Part shown: piece after piece, positions 1 to 7,847 of the stretch | Layout: every line of letters starts with the position of its first letter | Numbering within the stretch: the stretch's first letter is position 1 | Notes under the pieces: generated by a model | Database searches by the model: none | Seen by the model: only the letters and a program-made list of their open reading frames with translations | What the model was told of the DNA's origin: nothing | Translations under genes and position numbers: made by a program | Assembly: GCA_027084065.1 (NCBI GenBank) | Contig: JALWLR010000047.1 | Coordinates: 1-26,495 of the forward strand | Direction: 5' to 3' | Length of the DNA: 26,495 bases | DNA from: Helicobacteraceae bacterium | GTDB taxonomy: Bacteria > Campylobacterota > Campylobacteria > Campylobacterales > Sulfurimonadaceae

Positions 1-1194
1 CTTTTTTATATGCCTGGAAACGGTGCTACGGACACATTTGCAACAAACATAGAAAACATGCCCTACGAAAAACTTGCCCAGTGGGCGAAAGAGAATGAGA
101 TAGACTTGACTATTGTCGGTCCCGAAGCTCCGCTTGTCGATGGCATCGTCGACATTTTCAAAAAAGAGGGCCTGACGATTTTCGGTCCCTCCAAAGAGGC
201 AGCAAAACTCGAAGGCAGCAAAGTCTATATGAAAAACTTTCTTAAAAAGTACAACATTCCGACTGCAAGCTACATCGAAACCGACTCTATCGAAGATGCC
301 TACAAATTCATAGACTCAATGAAAAAAACACCCATCGTCGTCAAAGCAGACGGTCTGTGTGCGGGTAAAGGGGTCATCATTGCTCAAAGTAAAGAGGAGG
401 CAAAAAAAACAGTTGGCGAGATGCTAAGCGGAAAGGCCTTTGGAGATGCAGGAAAACGTGTCATAGTCGAAGAGTTCCTCGATGGTTATGAGCTCTCCAT
501 GTTTGCCATTTGTGACGGAGATGACTATATTTTGCTCCCTGCCGCACAGGATCATAAAAGACTGCTTGATGGTGACAAAGGTCCAAACACCGGTGGGATG
601 GGTGCCTATGCTCCTACACCTCTTGTAAATGAAGCGATTTATCAAAAGGTCAAAGAGCGCATCATTCGCCCTACACTCGATGGAATGAAAAAAGAGGGAG
701 CACCCTTTGAGGGAGTCCTTTTTATAGGGTTGATGATTGTCGACTCCGAGCCGCTCACACTCGAATTCAACGTTCGATTCGGCGACCCGGAGTGTGAAGT
801 ACTTATGCCTCTTATGACTTCAAGTGTAAGCGATATGTTCTACAAAGCCGCAACGAACAAACTCAAAGAAATAGAAGTTACCTTCAGCGACCAATATGCT
901 GTCGGAGTCGTGATGGCAAGTGCGAACTACCCCTATAAAAGTTCGCCTCCGGCAGAAATTATCGTCGATGAAATCCACCACGAAGAGCTCAAAAAAAACA
1001 GCGTAATCTCCTATGCCGGTGTTTCCAAAGATGAAGATGGACGACTTCTGGCAACAGGTGGTCGTGTTTTGGTATGTGTGGGGCTTGGTAAGAGCATAAA
1101 AGAGGCACGTGATCGGGCTTATCTACTTTGCGGACAAGTACATTTCGCAGGTAAACAGTTCCGTACCGATATTGCGTACCAGGCTATTGAATGA
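1..1194 (+). CDS. purD: Phosphoribosylamine-glycine ligase (GAR synthetase), 5' end missing
   Basis: Joins 5-phosphoribosylamine to glycine using ATP, the second step of de novo purine synthesis in the cytoplasm. The reading frame is open from base 1 and reads LFY-MPGNGAT, so the gene continues past the left edge; the Met at base 10 is internal, because the PGNGAT loop normally lies about 25-30 residues from the N-terminus. About 397 of an expected 420-430 residues are present. ATP-grasp signatures are clear: the nucleotide-binding stretch KADGLCAGKG, GPNTGGMGAYAPTP, and the metal-binding EFNVRFGDPECE. The TGA stop overlaps the ATG of the next gene by four bases (ATGA), suggesting translational coupling. 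Identification is secure from motifs; only the true start is unseen. Confidence 0.96.
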   Translation, partial: LFYMPGNGATDTFATNIENMPYEKLAQWAKENEIDLTIVGPEAPLVDGIVDIFKKEGLTIFGPSKEAAKLEGSKVYMKNFLKKYNIPTASYIETDSIEDAYKFIDSMKKTPIVVKADGLCAGKGVIIAQSKEEAKKTVGEMLSGKAFGDAGKRVIVEEFLDGYELSMFAICDGDDYILLPAAQDHKRLLDGDKGPNTGGMGAYAPTPLVNEAIYQKVKERIIRPTLDGMKKEGAPFEGVLFIGLMIVDSEPLTLEFNVRFGDPECEVLMPLMTSSVSDMFYKAATNKLKEIEVTFSDQYAVGVVMASANYPYKSSPPAEIIVDEIHHEELKKNSVISYAGVSKDEDGRLLATGGRVLVCVGLGKSIKEARDRAYLLCGQVHFAGKQFRTDIAYQAIE

Positions 1195-1643
1195 ACCAAG
1201 AAGAGATAGAACGCCTTTTGCATAGAGAGGAGCTTCGCCTAGCTTCCGTCTCCAAAAGAGCGACCGCTTTTTTTTTGGATGAATTTTTACTTTCACTTTT
1301 GCTTGTCATCTCTTTATGGGATGCCTTTTCCCAAGTGGAAAATACGCTGCAGCTTGTAGCACTCTCTCAGCAATTCACACTTGAATACATTTTTTTAAAG
1401 ATCATCTATCAAACCTTTTTCGTTTTTATGTACGGAGCGACACTAGGAAAGATGATGATGCGTATTCGTATAGTAGAACTGCCAAATTTACATACTCCTT
1501 CTTTTTTTTCTGCACTAAACAGAGCCGTGGTGCGTATATTTTCGGAAATGTTTTTCTACCTTGGATTTTTCTGGGCGGTTATGGACCCTCTTAGACGGGC
1601 ATGGCACGACCTCAGCGCAAAGACACTGGTGATCGAGAGCTAA
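1191..1643 (+). CDS. RDD family membrane protein
   Basis: A 150-residue protein with the RDD fold pattern: an N-terminal Arg followed by Ala and an acidic pair (KRATAFFLDEF, about residues 22-32) leading straight into a first hydrophobic helix, a second helix around residues 65-85 that ends in GATLGKMMMRIR, and a third near the C-terminus (about 117-133) followed by RRAWHDLSAKTLV. The G-x-x-x-GK-x2-x-x-R and W-HD-L signatures are typical of the family. Function is not established for most RDD proteins, though transport or ion exchange has been suggested for some. The start overlaps the purD stop by four bases and the stop is one base ahead of lptD, so it is co-translated with both. That context gives no direct clue to substrate. 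Confidence 0.88.
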   Translation: MNQEEIERLLHREELRLASVSKRATAFFLDEFLLSLLLVISLWDAFSQVENTLQLVALSQQFTLEYIFLKIIYQTFFVFMYGATLGKMMMRIRIVELPNLHTPSFFSALNRAVVRIFSEMFFYLGFFWAVMDPLRRAWHDLSAKTLVIES

Positions 1644-1644
1644 A

Positions 1645-3798
1645 GTGAAATACCTCTTTGGCCTTTTTTTTCTTTTTGTAAGCGCTCTTTATGCCGCTTC
1701 CCCCGTGCAGATAGAGATTTATGCAGGGGAGATGAAAACCCGTGCACAAACAATCGATCTTGCCGATGAAATCGCTGTCGTTTACGGCGAATATGTTCTT
1801 TTTGCCAAGCGTGCCCGCTACGATAAACAAAAAGCTCTTTTAGAACTTTTTGGCAATGTCAAGGTACTAAGCAACAACAAACTAAAAATTCTCGGCGAAT
1901 ATGCCAAAATAGACCTTGCCCGTAAAAAGCGGCTTTTTAAACCCTTTTATATGCTCGATACCACTTCACAAGTGTGGCTCAGTGCCCAAAAAGGGTGTGA
2001 CACACAACACGATATAGACATTAGTGAAGGAGTGCTAAGTGGATGTAATCCGCAAGACCCGCTATGGCAGATTGAGTTTAGCTCCTCGGATTATAACAAA
2101 AAGAGCAAATGGCTCAACATCTATAACGCCGTTTTATACATTTACGACATTCCCGTTTTGTATACTCCCTATTTTGGCTATTCACTTGACAAAACAAGAC
2201 GTACGGGACTGTTAACACCCTCTTTTGGATACTCCGCCTATGAGGGTATTTACTTTGAACAGCCGCTTTACATTGCGGAACAAAACTGGTGGGACTTAGA
2301 GTTGCGTCCCCAAATCCGAACAAAACGCGGAAATGGGACATACGGAACCTTTCGTTTCGTCGACTCTAAATCTTCCAATGGGAAGCTTGAATTTGGGTAT
2401 TTTAAAGAGAAGCAAAGCTACATGCAAGAGTACGATCTTGCAAACCAGCAACACTATGGTGCCAATTTTCACTATACCAACAACAATCTTTTAGAAACTA
2501 TTTTCAACATAGACACACAAGCGCAATCTGCACTTTATGTTGACGCTATCTACATGAACGACGTCGACTACATCAACCTGGCTACAAATGATACGACCAA
2601 AACCTCGACACCCTCACAAACCATTTCCAGGGTAAACCTCTTTTATAACACAGAAAAAAACTACATTGCCTCTTATTTCAAGTACTATGTCGACCTGACG
2701 CAAGAGAGTAACGCTAGAACGATCCAGCAGCTCCCTTCACTGCATTATCATCGTTATCTCGACACGCTCTTTTTGGATCATTTTCTCTACAACTTCAATA
2801 TAAAATCAACCTACCTCTACAGAGAACAAGGAACGACTTCCATCCAAACCGACATAGAAATACCGCTTAAACTCAGAACATCTTTATTCGATGAGTATCT
2901 CAATGTCTCCTATGAAAACTTCATATATGGGCAATCTACGACATTCAAGCAAAAAGAGAATGATTTTCTACAGCGTAATGGATACTATCTAAGAACCTAC
3001 AACCAATTCGTGCTCTCAAGCCAGCTGACAAAACCCTATAAAACAACAACCCACTCCATAGGGGTATCGGCTTCGTACATTCAAAACGGTATGCAAAAAA
3101 GAAACGGCTTCTATGAAGATAACGAGAATATTGATTGTAACGATCCAAATAACAGTGAAGTATGTATTTTTTACAAACTTTCTGATGTACAAGAGGCTTT
3201 GTCGCTTGATTTTACCCAATACCTCTATGACAGCAAGGGCAAACAGATTCTTTATCATCGACTTACAGATATTATCTCCAATCCTGGAAAAAGCGATGCT
3301 TCCGTCGGAGAGCTCGAGAGCGAACTCGACATAGCTCTTAGTAAAAGCTTCAGCTATTATAACAACTGCCTTTACAACTTCAGCTATGACAATTTCTCCA
3401 AACAGTTCAATAAAATTACCTACAAAACAGATTCATTCGATGTCTCTCTCTCCCATCTCTATGCGAAAGACTTTATAAACGACATACGAACAAGTTATGT
3501 AACCTCCTCCTTGAAATACCGCTATAACACCCACTACTCCTACAAAGCGATATATGACTACGATTTGGAGAAGAGAAAGAAAAAAAGAGCCGAAGTAGGC
3601 TTTTTGTATGAAAAACGCTGTTGGAACTTCGGCTTGCGTTATGCAGAAAACAACCGCCCTATTTTGACAAATACGAATGAAGCTGCCTCCGTTTTTGACC
3701 GTTATGTCTACTTTACTATCGTACTAAAACCATTGATGAAACCGACCCCTTCGGACTTTTTCGGACTCCGCCTTCCCAAAGTGCTTCAAACAAATTAA
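1645..3798 (+). CDS. lptD: LPS-assembly outer-membrane protein LptD (OstA/Imp)
   Basis: Beta-barrel protein that, with LptE, inserts lipopolysaccharide into the outer leaflet of the outer membrane. The GTG start is one base after the RDD stop and opens a signal peptide (hydrophobic core LFGLFFLFVSALY, probable cleavage after Ala17). Residues about 20-110 form the OstA/LptA-like jellyroll (IEIYAGEMKTR, GNVKVLSNNKLKILGEYAKI), and the rest is an aromatic-rich barrel with alternating polar and hydrophobic strands, including the family pattern TPYFGYSLDKTRRTGLLTPSFG-like at about 173-195. At 717 residues it is a little shorter than the E. coli protein (784). Six cysteines are seen at 118, 134, 498, 507, 575 and 659. 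The C118-C134 spacing and the lack of an adjacent Cys pair at the C-terminus differ from the E. coli disulfide scheme. LptE is not in the window. Confidence 0.93.
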   Translation: MKYLFGLFFLFVSALYAASPVQIEIYAGEMKTRAQTIDLADEIAVVYGEYVLFAKRARYDKQKALLELFGNVKVLSNNKLKILGEYAKIDLARKKRLFKPFYMLDTTSQVWLSAQKGCDTQHDIDISEGVLSGCNPQDPLWQIEFSSSDYNKKSKWLNIYNAVLYIYDIPVLYTPYFGYSLDKTRRTGLLTPSFGYSAYEGIYFEQPLYIAEQNWWDLELRPQIRTKRGNGTYGTFRFVDSKSSNGKLEFGYFKEKQSYMQEYDLANQQHYGANFHYTNNNLLETIFNIDTQAQSALYVDAIYMNDVDYINLATNDTTKTSTPSQTISRVNLFYNTEKNYIASYFKYYVDLTQESNARTIQQLPSLHYHRYLDTLFLDHFLYNFNIKSTYLYREQGTTSIQTDIEIPLKLRTSLFDEYLNVSYENFIYGQSTTFKQKENDFLQRNGYYLRTYNQFVLSSQLTKPYKTTTHSIGVSASYIQNGMQKRNGFYEDNENIDCNDPNNSEVCIFYKLSDVQEALSLDFTQYLYDSKGKQILYHRLTDIISNPGKSDASVGELESELDIALSKSFSYYNNCLYNFSYDNFSKQFNKITYKTDSFDVSLSHLYAKDFINDIRTSYVTSSLKYRYNTHYSYKAIYDYDLEKRKKKRAEVGFLYEKRCWNFGLRYAENNRPILTNTNEAASVFDRYVYFTIVLKPLMKPTPSDFFGLRLPKVLQTN

Positions 3799-3799
3799 G

Positions 3800-3820
3800 A
3801 TAGGGTATAATATCGTTATG
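3800..3820 (+). promoter_or_regulatory. Sigma70-type -10 element placed for a leaderless mRNA
   Basis: ATAGGGTATAAT spans 3800-3811 with a perfect TATAAT at 3806-3811. The ATG of the phosphoribosyltransferase begins at 3818, the seventh base after the hexamer, and this is the only purine at the usual start distance. No Shine-Dalgarno sequence lies in the 19-base gap after lptD. The same 12-mer with the same spacing occurs before kdsD on the other strand. No good -35 hexamer is seen, which is usual for Campylobacterota housekeeping promoters. Confidence 0.65.
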
Positions 3821-4474
3821 CAAAAGTACAAAAACATTCTCAAAGACCGCATCGAAGCAGCCAACAGACTCAAAGAGACTCTTCCCATGCAAAAGATAAA
3901 AGAGGAGAATTGGATCTTCGTTGCCGTCTCTTCCGGAGGATTAGAGATTGCACACCAAATCAAAGGAACACTGAGAAACAAAATAGACTTTCTGTTTTCC
4001 GAATCGATTCTCGCACCCAACAATGACGAGTGCGAAATAGCACGAGTGAGTGAGAGCGAAGAGATCATTATCATCGATGAACTTGCCCATGCATTTGACA
4101 TACAGTACGACTACATCTACGGTGAGGCACACAGAAAACATGAAGAAAAGATTCTTAGTTACGTCTATCAGTTTCGAAAGGGTCGTCCATTTGTGGAGAT
4201 AGAGGGGCATGTTGTACTCCTGCTAGATGAGGGAGCGGAAACCGGCGTCAAACTCACAACCGCTCTTAAAAGTGTCCTGGCCATGAAACCAAAAGCGGTC
4301 TACATAGCAGCCCCCATACTGCCTACAACAGTCGTAGAAAACCTCGAACCTTTTGCGGATGAGCTCTTTTTTGTATACAATATCGACGATTACGTCGAAA
4401 CGAAACTCTACTACAAAAACTTACCGCCAATTAGCGAAGAGAGAATAGAAAAAATATTAGGAGAAGAAAAATAG
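3818..4474 (+). CDS. Phosphoribosyltransferase-domain protein, substrate unknown
   Basis: A 218-residue type I phosphoribosyltransferase-like protein resembling the COG1926 group. The opening resembles the usual family start (F-x-DR-x-EAA-x-x-L) and is followed by a beta strand and the turn FVAVSSGGLEIA (34-45). The PRPP loop is VVLLLDEGAETG (132-143): the acidic residue and the final TG are present, but the first position of the usual pair of acidic residues is Leu-Asp-Glu rather than Asp-Asp, so nucleotide binding is probable but not certain. It lies 19 bases after lptD behind a strong -10 element and abuts pnp, whose AGGAG ribosome-binding site (4459-4463) lies within this gene. Co-transcription with pnp hints at a role in nucleotide salvage or RNA turnover, but that is inference only. 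Confidence 0.8.
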   Translation: MQKYKNILKDRIEAANRLKETLPMQKIKEENWIFVAVSSGGLEIAHQIKGTLRNKIDFLFSESILAPNNDECEIARVSESEEIIIIDELAHAFDIQYDYIYGEAHRKHEEKILSYVYQFRKGRPFVEIEGHVVLLLDEGAETGVKLTTALKSVLAMKPKAVYIAAPILPTTVVENLEPFADELFFVYNIDDYVETKLYYKNLPPISEERIEKILGEEK

Positions 4475-6652
4475 ATGAATTACAACGTTGATTTACAAGA
4501 ACACGATATAAACGAAGCATACGCTTTCAACCAAGTTGCCAGACAGGCAAACGGAGCTGTTTGGCTCAAAGAGGGAAAAACGATTTTACTTGCAACCGTA
4601 GTTGTCGAACATGACGAAGTAGTTGAAGATACCGACTTTTTGCCGCTTACCGTCCAATACATCGAAAAAAGTTATGCAGCAGGAAAGATTCCCGGAGGAT
4701 TTTTCAAGCGCGAAACCAAACCAAGCGACTTTGAAACCCTCACATCCAGAATAGTCGACCGCAGTTTGCGTCCGCTCTTTCCAAAAGGATTCGCACACCC
4801 GACACAAATTACCGTTATGGTTTTTAGTGTAGATAAAGATGCCGACTTGCAGCGCCTGGCTCTTAATGCCGCAAGTGCCGCACTCTATGTCAGTGATGTA
4901 GACATCAACAAAAGCGTCACGGCACTACGCATAGCCAAAGTAAACGGAGAACTTGTCTACAACCCTACCCTTTCTCAGCTCAAAGAGTCTACACTTGACC
5001 TTTACCTCTCTGGAAGCAAAGAGGATCTTTTGATGATAGAGATGCGCAGCATCGGTGGAGAAAAGGTCGAATATGTCGATATGCCGGCGGTAGATCCACT
5101 ACTTGACCCCGCTTTGGGCATTGAGCCAATAGTTACACATACTTCCAATGCTCTTGCAGAAGATGAGCTTATAGAGATTCTTGCCAAATCGCAAAGCAAG
5201 CTCTTTGCAAACAATGAAGTGTATGAAAATGCTTTCGCACCTTACAAAAAGCCGACAAAACCTCTACAACTTCTCGATACCGAAATAGATGAAGAGCTTG
5301 TAAACTTCGTTCGCAGCAATCATCTTGAAGATATTAAAGATGCATTGTCCCAAATGGCAAAAAGTGAGCGCAGCAATGCACTCAAAGCGCTTCGTAAAAA
5401 AATTCTTGAACATCTCGAAGTGGATGAGCAAAAACTCAAAGAAGCGATAGAGTATGTCAAAAGAGAGCAGGTTCGCTCCCAAATCCTCAAAGAGAAAAGA
5501 CGTGCTGACGGTAGAGCACTCGATGAGATTCGCCCTATATCCATAGAAACCAATCTTCTTCCAAGTGCACATGCAAGCTGCCTCTTTACAAGAGGACAAA
5601 CACAAGCGCTTGTCGTCTTAACCAAAGGCAGTGCCAAAGATGGTCAAATGTATGAAAACCTGACCGATGACGGTACACAAAACGAAAATTTCATGGTGCA
5701 CTACAACTTCCCAGGCTTCAGTGTCGGAGAAGCAAGTGCCATTACCGGCGTGAAACGTCGTGAGCTCGGACACGGAAATTTGGCAAAACGTGCGCTTGAG
5801 CCTATTATAGAGCTTGAAGGAGAAAGCATCCGCCTTGTTTCAGAAATTCTCGAATCAAATGGCAGTAGCTCGATGGCGACTGTATGTGGAGGATACCTCG
5901 CTCTAAGAGCTGCCGATATCGAAACAAGCGATACGGTAGCGGGAATTGCGATGGGGCTTGTAAGCGAAGGGGAAGAGTATGCCATTCTCTCCGACATTAT
6001 GGGACTGGAAGATCATGATGGAGACATGGACTTTAAAGTCGCCGGCTCCAAAGAGGGTATAACTGCTATGCAAATGGACATAAAGCTTGGCGGTATCAGT
6101 CTGGAGATTTTGAAAAAAGCACTCTATCAGGCAAAAGAGGGGCGCGCACATATCATTGACATTATGCTCCAAGCCGAAGAGGAAATAGAGCATAACGAAG
6201 GTGTTTTGCCAAGCAGCCACCACTTCCATATAGACCCATCCGTCATAGGCGACATCATAGGTCAAGCGGGAAAAACCATCCGTGAGATCATCGAAAAATT
6301 CGAAGTCGCTATCGACATAGACAAAAAAAGCGGTAAAGTCAAACTAACGGGCACATCCAAAGAGAAGCTGCATGCAGCAAAAGAGCATATTGAAAAAATA
6401 GCGAAAAACTCCGTAAAACAGCCAAAAATCGAATACCACGTAGGTGATCGCTACAAAGGAAAAGTCAAGAGAATCGTCGACTTCGGTGCATTTGTGGAAC
6501 TTCCTGACGGAACCGACGGACTGCTACACATCTCCAAAATCTCCAAAGACCGAGTCGAGAATGTCCGTGACGTCCTCAAAGAAGGGGATGAAATAGAGGT
6601 TGAGATCATCGAATTCAAAGGCAATAAAATTTCACTTGCAAAAGTGAACTAA
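4475..6652 (+). CDS. pnp: Polyribonucleotide nucleotidyltransferase (PNPase)
   Basis: Trimeric phosphorolytic 3'-to-5' exoribonuclease and core of RNA decay in the cytoplasm. The 725 residues show the full domain order: first RNase PH domain (about 10-145, with the RNA-binding GGFFKRETKPSDFETLTSR), helical linker domain (about 235-330), second RNase PH domain (about 335-555, with phosphate-binding NGSSSMATVCGG and metal-binding DHDGDMDFK), KH domain (about 585-645, GxxG loop GQAG) and S1 domain (about 655-725, ending in NKISLAKVN). The start directly follows the upstream TAG with AGGAG (4459-4463) at an 11-base spacing. It is slightly longer than the usual 700-710 residues, mostly in the linker region. 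The last codons form a hairpin that may also end the converging gene's transcript. Confidence 0.98.
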   Translation: MNYNVDLQEHDINEAYAFNQVARQANGAVWLKEGKTILLATVVVEHDEVVEDTDFLPLTVQYIEKSYAAGKIPGGFFKRETKPSDFETLTSRIVDRSLRPLFPKGFAHPTQITVMVFSVDKDADLQRLALNAASAALYVSDVDINKSVTALRIAKVNGELVYNPTLSQLKESTLDLYLSGSKEDLLMIEMRSIGGEKVEYVDMPAVDPLLDPALGIEPIVTHTSNALAEDELIEILAKSQSKLFANNEVYENAFAPYKKPTKPLQLLDTEIDEELVNFVRSNHLEDIKDALSQMAKSERSNALKALRKKILEHLEVDEQKLKEAIEYVKREQVRSQILKEKRRADGRALDEIRPISIETNLLPSAHASCLFTRGQTQALVVLTKGSAKDGQMYENLTDDGTQNENFMVHYNFPGFSVGEASAITGVKRRELGHGNLAKRALEPIIELEGESIRLVSEILESNGSSSMATVCGGYLALRAADIETSDTVAGIAMGLVSEGEEYAILSDIMGLEDHDGDMDFKVAGSKEGITAMQMDIKLGGISLEILKKALYQAKEGRAHIIDIMLQAEEEIEHNEGVLPSSHHFHIDPSVIGDIIGQAGKTIREIIEKFEVAIDIDKKSGKVKLTGTSKEKLHAAKEHIEKIAKNSVKQPKIEYHVGDRYKGKVKRIVDFGAFVELPDGTDGLLHISKISKDRVENVRDVLKEGDEIEVEIIEFKGNKISLAKVN
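6621..6648 (-). terminator. Candidate intrinsic terminator for the YihY-family gene, inside the pnp 3' end
   Basis: A perfect 7-bp stem (TTCACTT at 6631-6637 paired with AAGTGAA at 6642-6648, four-base loop) is followed on the minus strand by the U-rich run ATTTTATT (6630 down to 6623). It lies 13 bases after the minus-strand stop at 6662. The stem is AT-rich, so strength is uncertain. On the plus strand the loop is GCAA, a stable GNRA tetraloop, which could also protect the pnp mRNA 3' end. Confidence 0.4.
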
Positions 6653-6661
6653 CTCCTCTTT

Positions 6662-7504
6662 TTACCTCTCTGCCGATTTAAGAGCTTGCTCTCTTTTTCG
6701 GTAGACCTCATTCAAGATGTGACACAGCTTCAAGCCGTAAATAAAAATGATCCACGAAACGTAAATCCACAAAAACAAAAAAAGCAGTGTTGCAAAACCG
6801 CCATACATCGTTGTGTAAGATTTGTTGATAATGACATAAAAAACGAAACCGTTTTTAGCAAGGTTGAAAATAACGGCAACAATCAAAGATGAAAGCATGG
6901 AAGCCTTTGGCTCAATTTTCGTATTGGCGGCTATTTGGAAAATAAGAAAAAAGATTCCCCACATTATCAAGTAAGGCACAATCGGCAAAAAATCAAACTG
7001 CGCCGTATAGCTGTTTTCCTGCATAACAGAAGCGAGTTTCGCACTAATATACAAACTCACACCAAGCGCCAAAGGCATCAACATAACCAGCATCCAGTAC
7101 AACAGTGCGCTTTTCCAAAAAATACGACGTTTTACTTTGAAAATTTTATTGACTATATATTCGAAGTTTTGAAAAAACAAAACAGACGCCACAACAACGC
7201 TCAACATACCCACAAAGCCTATTTTTGAAGCATTCGCCAAGAAAATATTGATCTGCTGCATAACTATTTCAGAATTGACAGGCATAAGATTGGAGAGAAT
7301 AAAATGCTGAATTTTCGCATAGAGTGCAGAAAACTCCGGTAAAGAAGCGATAAAAGTAAGCGCTATAAGCAAAAGAGGAATCAGTGTGAAAATCGTATAA
7401 AAACTCAAAGCCGCAGCATAAAGTGTGAGCTCTTTATCTAAAAATGTTTTTATAAAAAAGCGTATATGACGCGCCGATGTATTCAGTTTTTTTTGCAGAC
7501 TCAT
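6662..7504 (-). CDS. YihY/BrkB family inner-membrane protein
   Basis: A 280-residue polytopic membrane protein of the YihY/virulence factor BrkB (UPF0761) family. The diagnostic opening is seen: a basic N-terminus, then AAALSFYTIFTLIPLLLI (about 27-44). Further hydrophobic helices follow near residues 95-112, 132-155, 175-195, 200-222 and 235-260, giving about six segments, with the family motif MYGGFATLLFLFLWIY late in the protein and a basic cytoplasmic tail. The name 'ribonuclease BN' sometimes given to this family is a historical error; the molecular function is unknown. The gene is alone on its strand, converges on pnp with nine bases between stops, and diverges from rpmI. I see no good -10 element for it in the 7505-7560 region. 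Confidence 0.9.
   Translation of the reverse strand: MSLQKKLNTSARHIRFFIKTFLDKELTLYAAALSFYTIFTLIPLLLIALTFIASLPEFSALYAKIQHFILSNLMPVNSEIVMQQINIFLANASKIGFVGMLSVVVASVLFFQNFEYIVNKIFKVKRRIFWKSALLYWMLVMLMPLALGVSLYISAKLASVMQENSYTAQFDFLPIVPYLIMWGIFFLIFQIAANTKIEPKASMLSSLIVAVIFNLAKNGFVFYVIINKSYTTMYGGFATLLFLFLWIYVSWIIFIYGLKLCHILNEVYRKREQALKSAER
6681..6698 (+). terminator. Weak candidate terminator for the pnp transcript
   Basis: AGAG-CTTG-CTCT (6681-6692) forms a short stem capped by a CUUG tetraloop closed by G-C, followed by CTTTTT (6693-6698). It begins 29 bases after the pnp stop, inside the coding end of the converging membrane-protein gene. The stem has only four pairs outside the loop, so it may be weak or irrelevant. 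Confidence 0.3.
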
Positions 7505-7560
7505 AAGAACAGCCTAGCACAGCTACTTTAAAGTTAAGCTTAAGTTTAACATTTTTTCTG

Positions 7561-7566
7561 TATAAT
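7561..7566 (+). promoter_or_regulatory. -10 element of the rpmI-rplT operon
   Basis: A perfect TATAAT preceded by a T-rich stretch (ATTTTTTCTG). Transcription would start near 7573, giving a leader of about 60 bases before the rpmI ATG. No TTGACA-like -35 is seen at the usual distance; instead the upstream region is AT-rich and holds a perfect 10-bp palindrome, TTAAGCTTAA, at 7534-7543. Confidence 0.7.
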
Positions 7567-7582
7567 CCGGCTCTCAGAGTCT

Positions 7583-7598
7583 CTCTTTTATCAAAGAG
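7583..7598 (+). promoter_or_regulatory. Hairpin in the rpmI 5' leader
   Basis: CTCTTT-TATC-AAAGAG is a perfect 6-bp stem with a four-base loop, 23 bases upstream of the GAGGAG ribosome-binding site (7621-7626). An overlapping alternative pairs CCGGCTCT (7567-7574) with AGAGCGG (7595-7601) using a one-base bulge, so the two folds exclude each other. A T6 run (7612-7617) follows at a distance. The position suits control of ribosomal protein synthesis by L20, which is known to regulate its operon in other bacteria; here it is only a candidate. Confidence 0.4.
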
Positions 7599-7632
7599 CG
7601 GCTTCGTAGAATTTTTTAACGAGGAGCACTCG

Positions 7633-7824
7633 ATGCCTAAGATGAAATCTGTAAAAGGTGCTGTTAAGAGATTTAAAGTGAAAAAAAGCGGAAAAATCAA
7701 AAGAGGAACCGCTTTTAGAAGCCATATCTTGACAAAACAGGATCCTAAAACACGAAGAAGACAACATCAGCCAAAATACGTCGACAAAGCGGATGCGGCA
7801 AACGTCAAAGCGATGATCTGCTAG
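7633..7824 (+). CDS. rpmI: 50S ribosomal protein L35
   Basis: Small basic 63-residue component of the large ribosomal subunit. The sequence shows the L35 pattern MPKMKSVKGAVKRFK at the start and AFRSHILTKQDPKTRRR in the middle; usual length is about 64-66. A GAGGAG ribosome-binding site (7621-7626) lies six bases before the ATG. It is paired with rplT as in nearly all bacteria, but infC, which commonly precedes it, is not here; the gene has its own promoter instead. The last residues VKAMIC end in Cys, slightly different from the usual basic tail. Confidence 0.96.
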   Translation: MPKMKSVKGAVKRFKVKKSGKIKRGTAFRSHILTKQDPKTRRRQHQPKYVDKADAANVKAMIC

Positions 7825-7847
7825 TACATTTACTACGCTAGATTTCA

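Noticed and set aside
7534..7543. Palindrome TTAAGCTTAA upstream of the rpmI promoter, as an operator
   Set aside because: A 10-bp AT-rich palindrome is expected by chance in a region this AT-rich, and flanking bases do not extend the symmetry.
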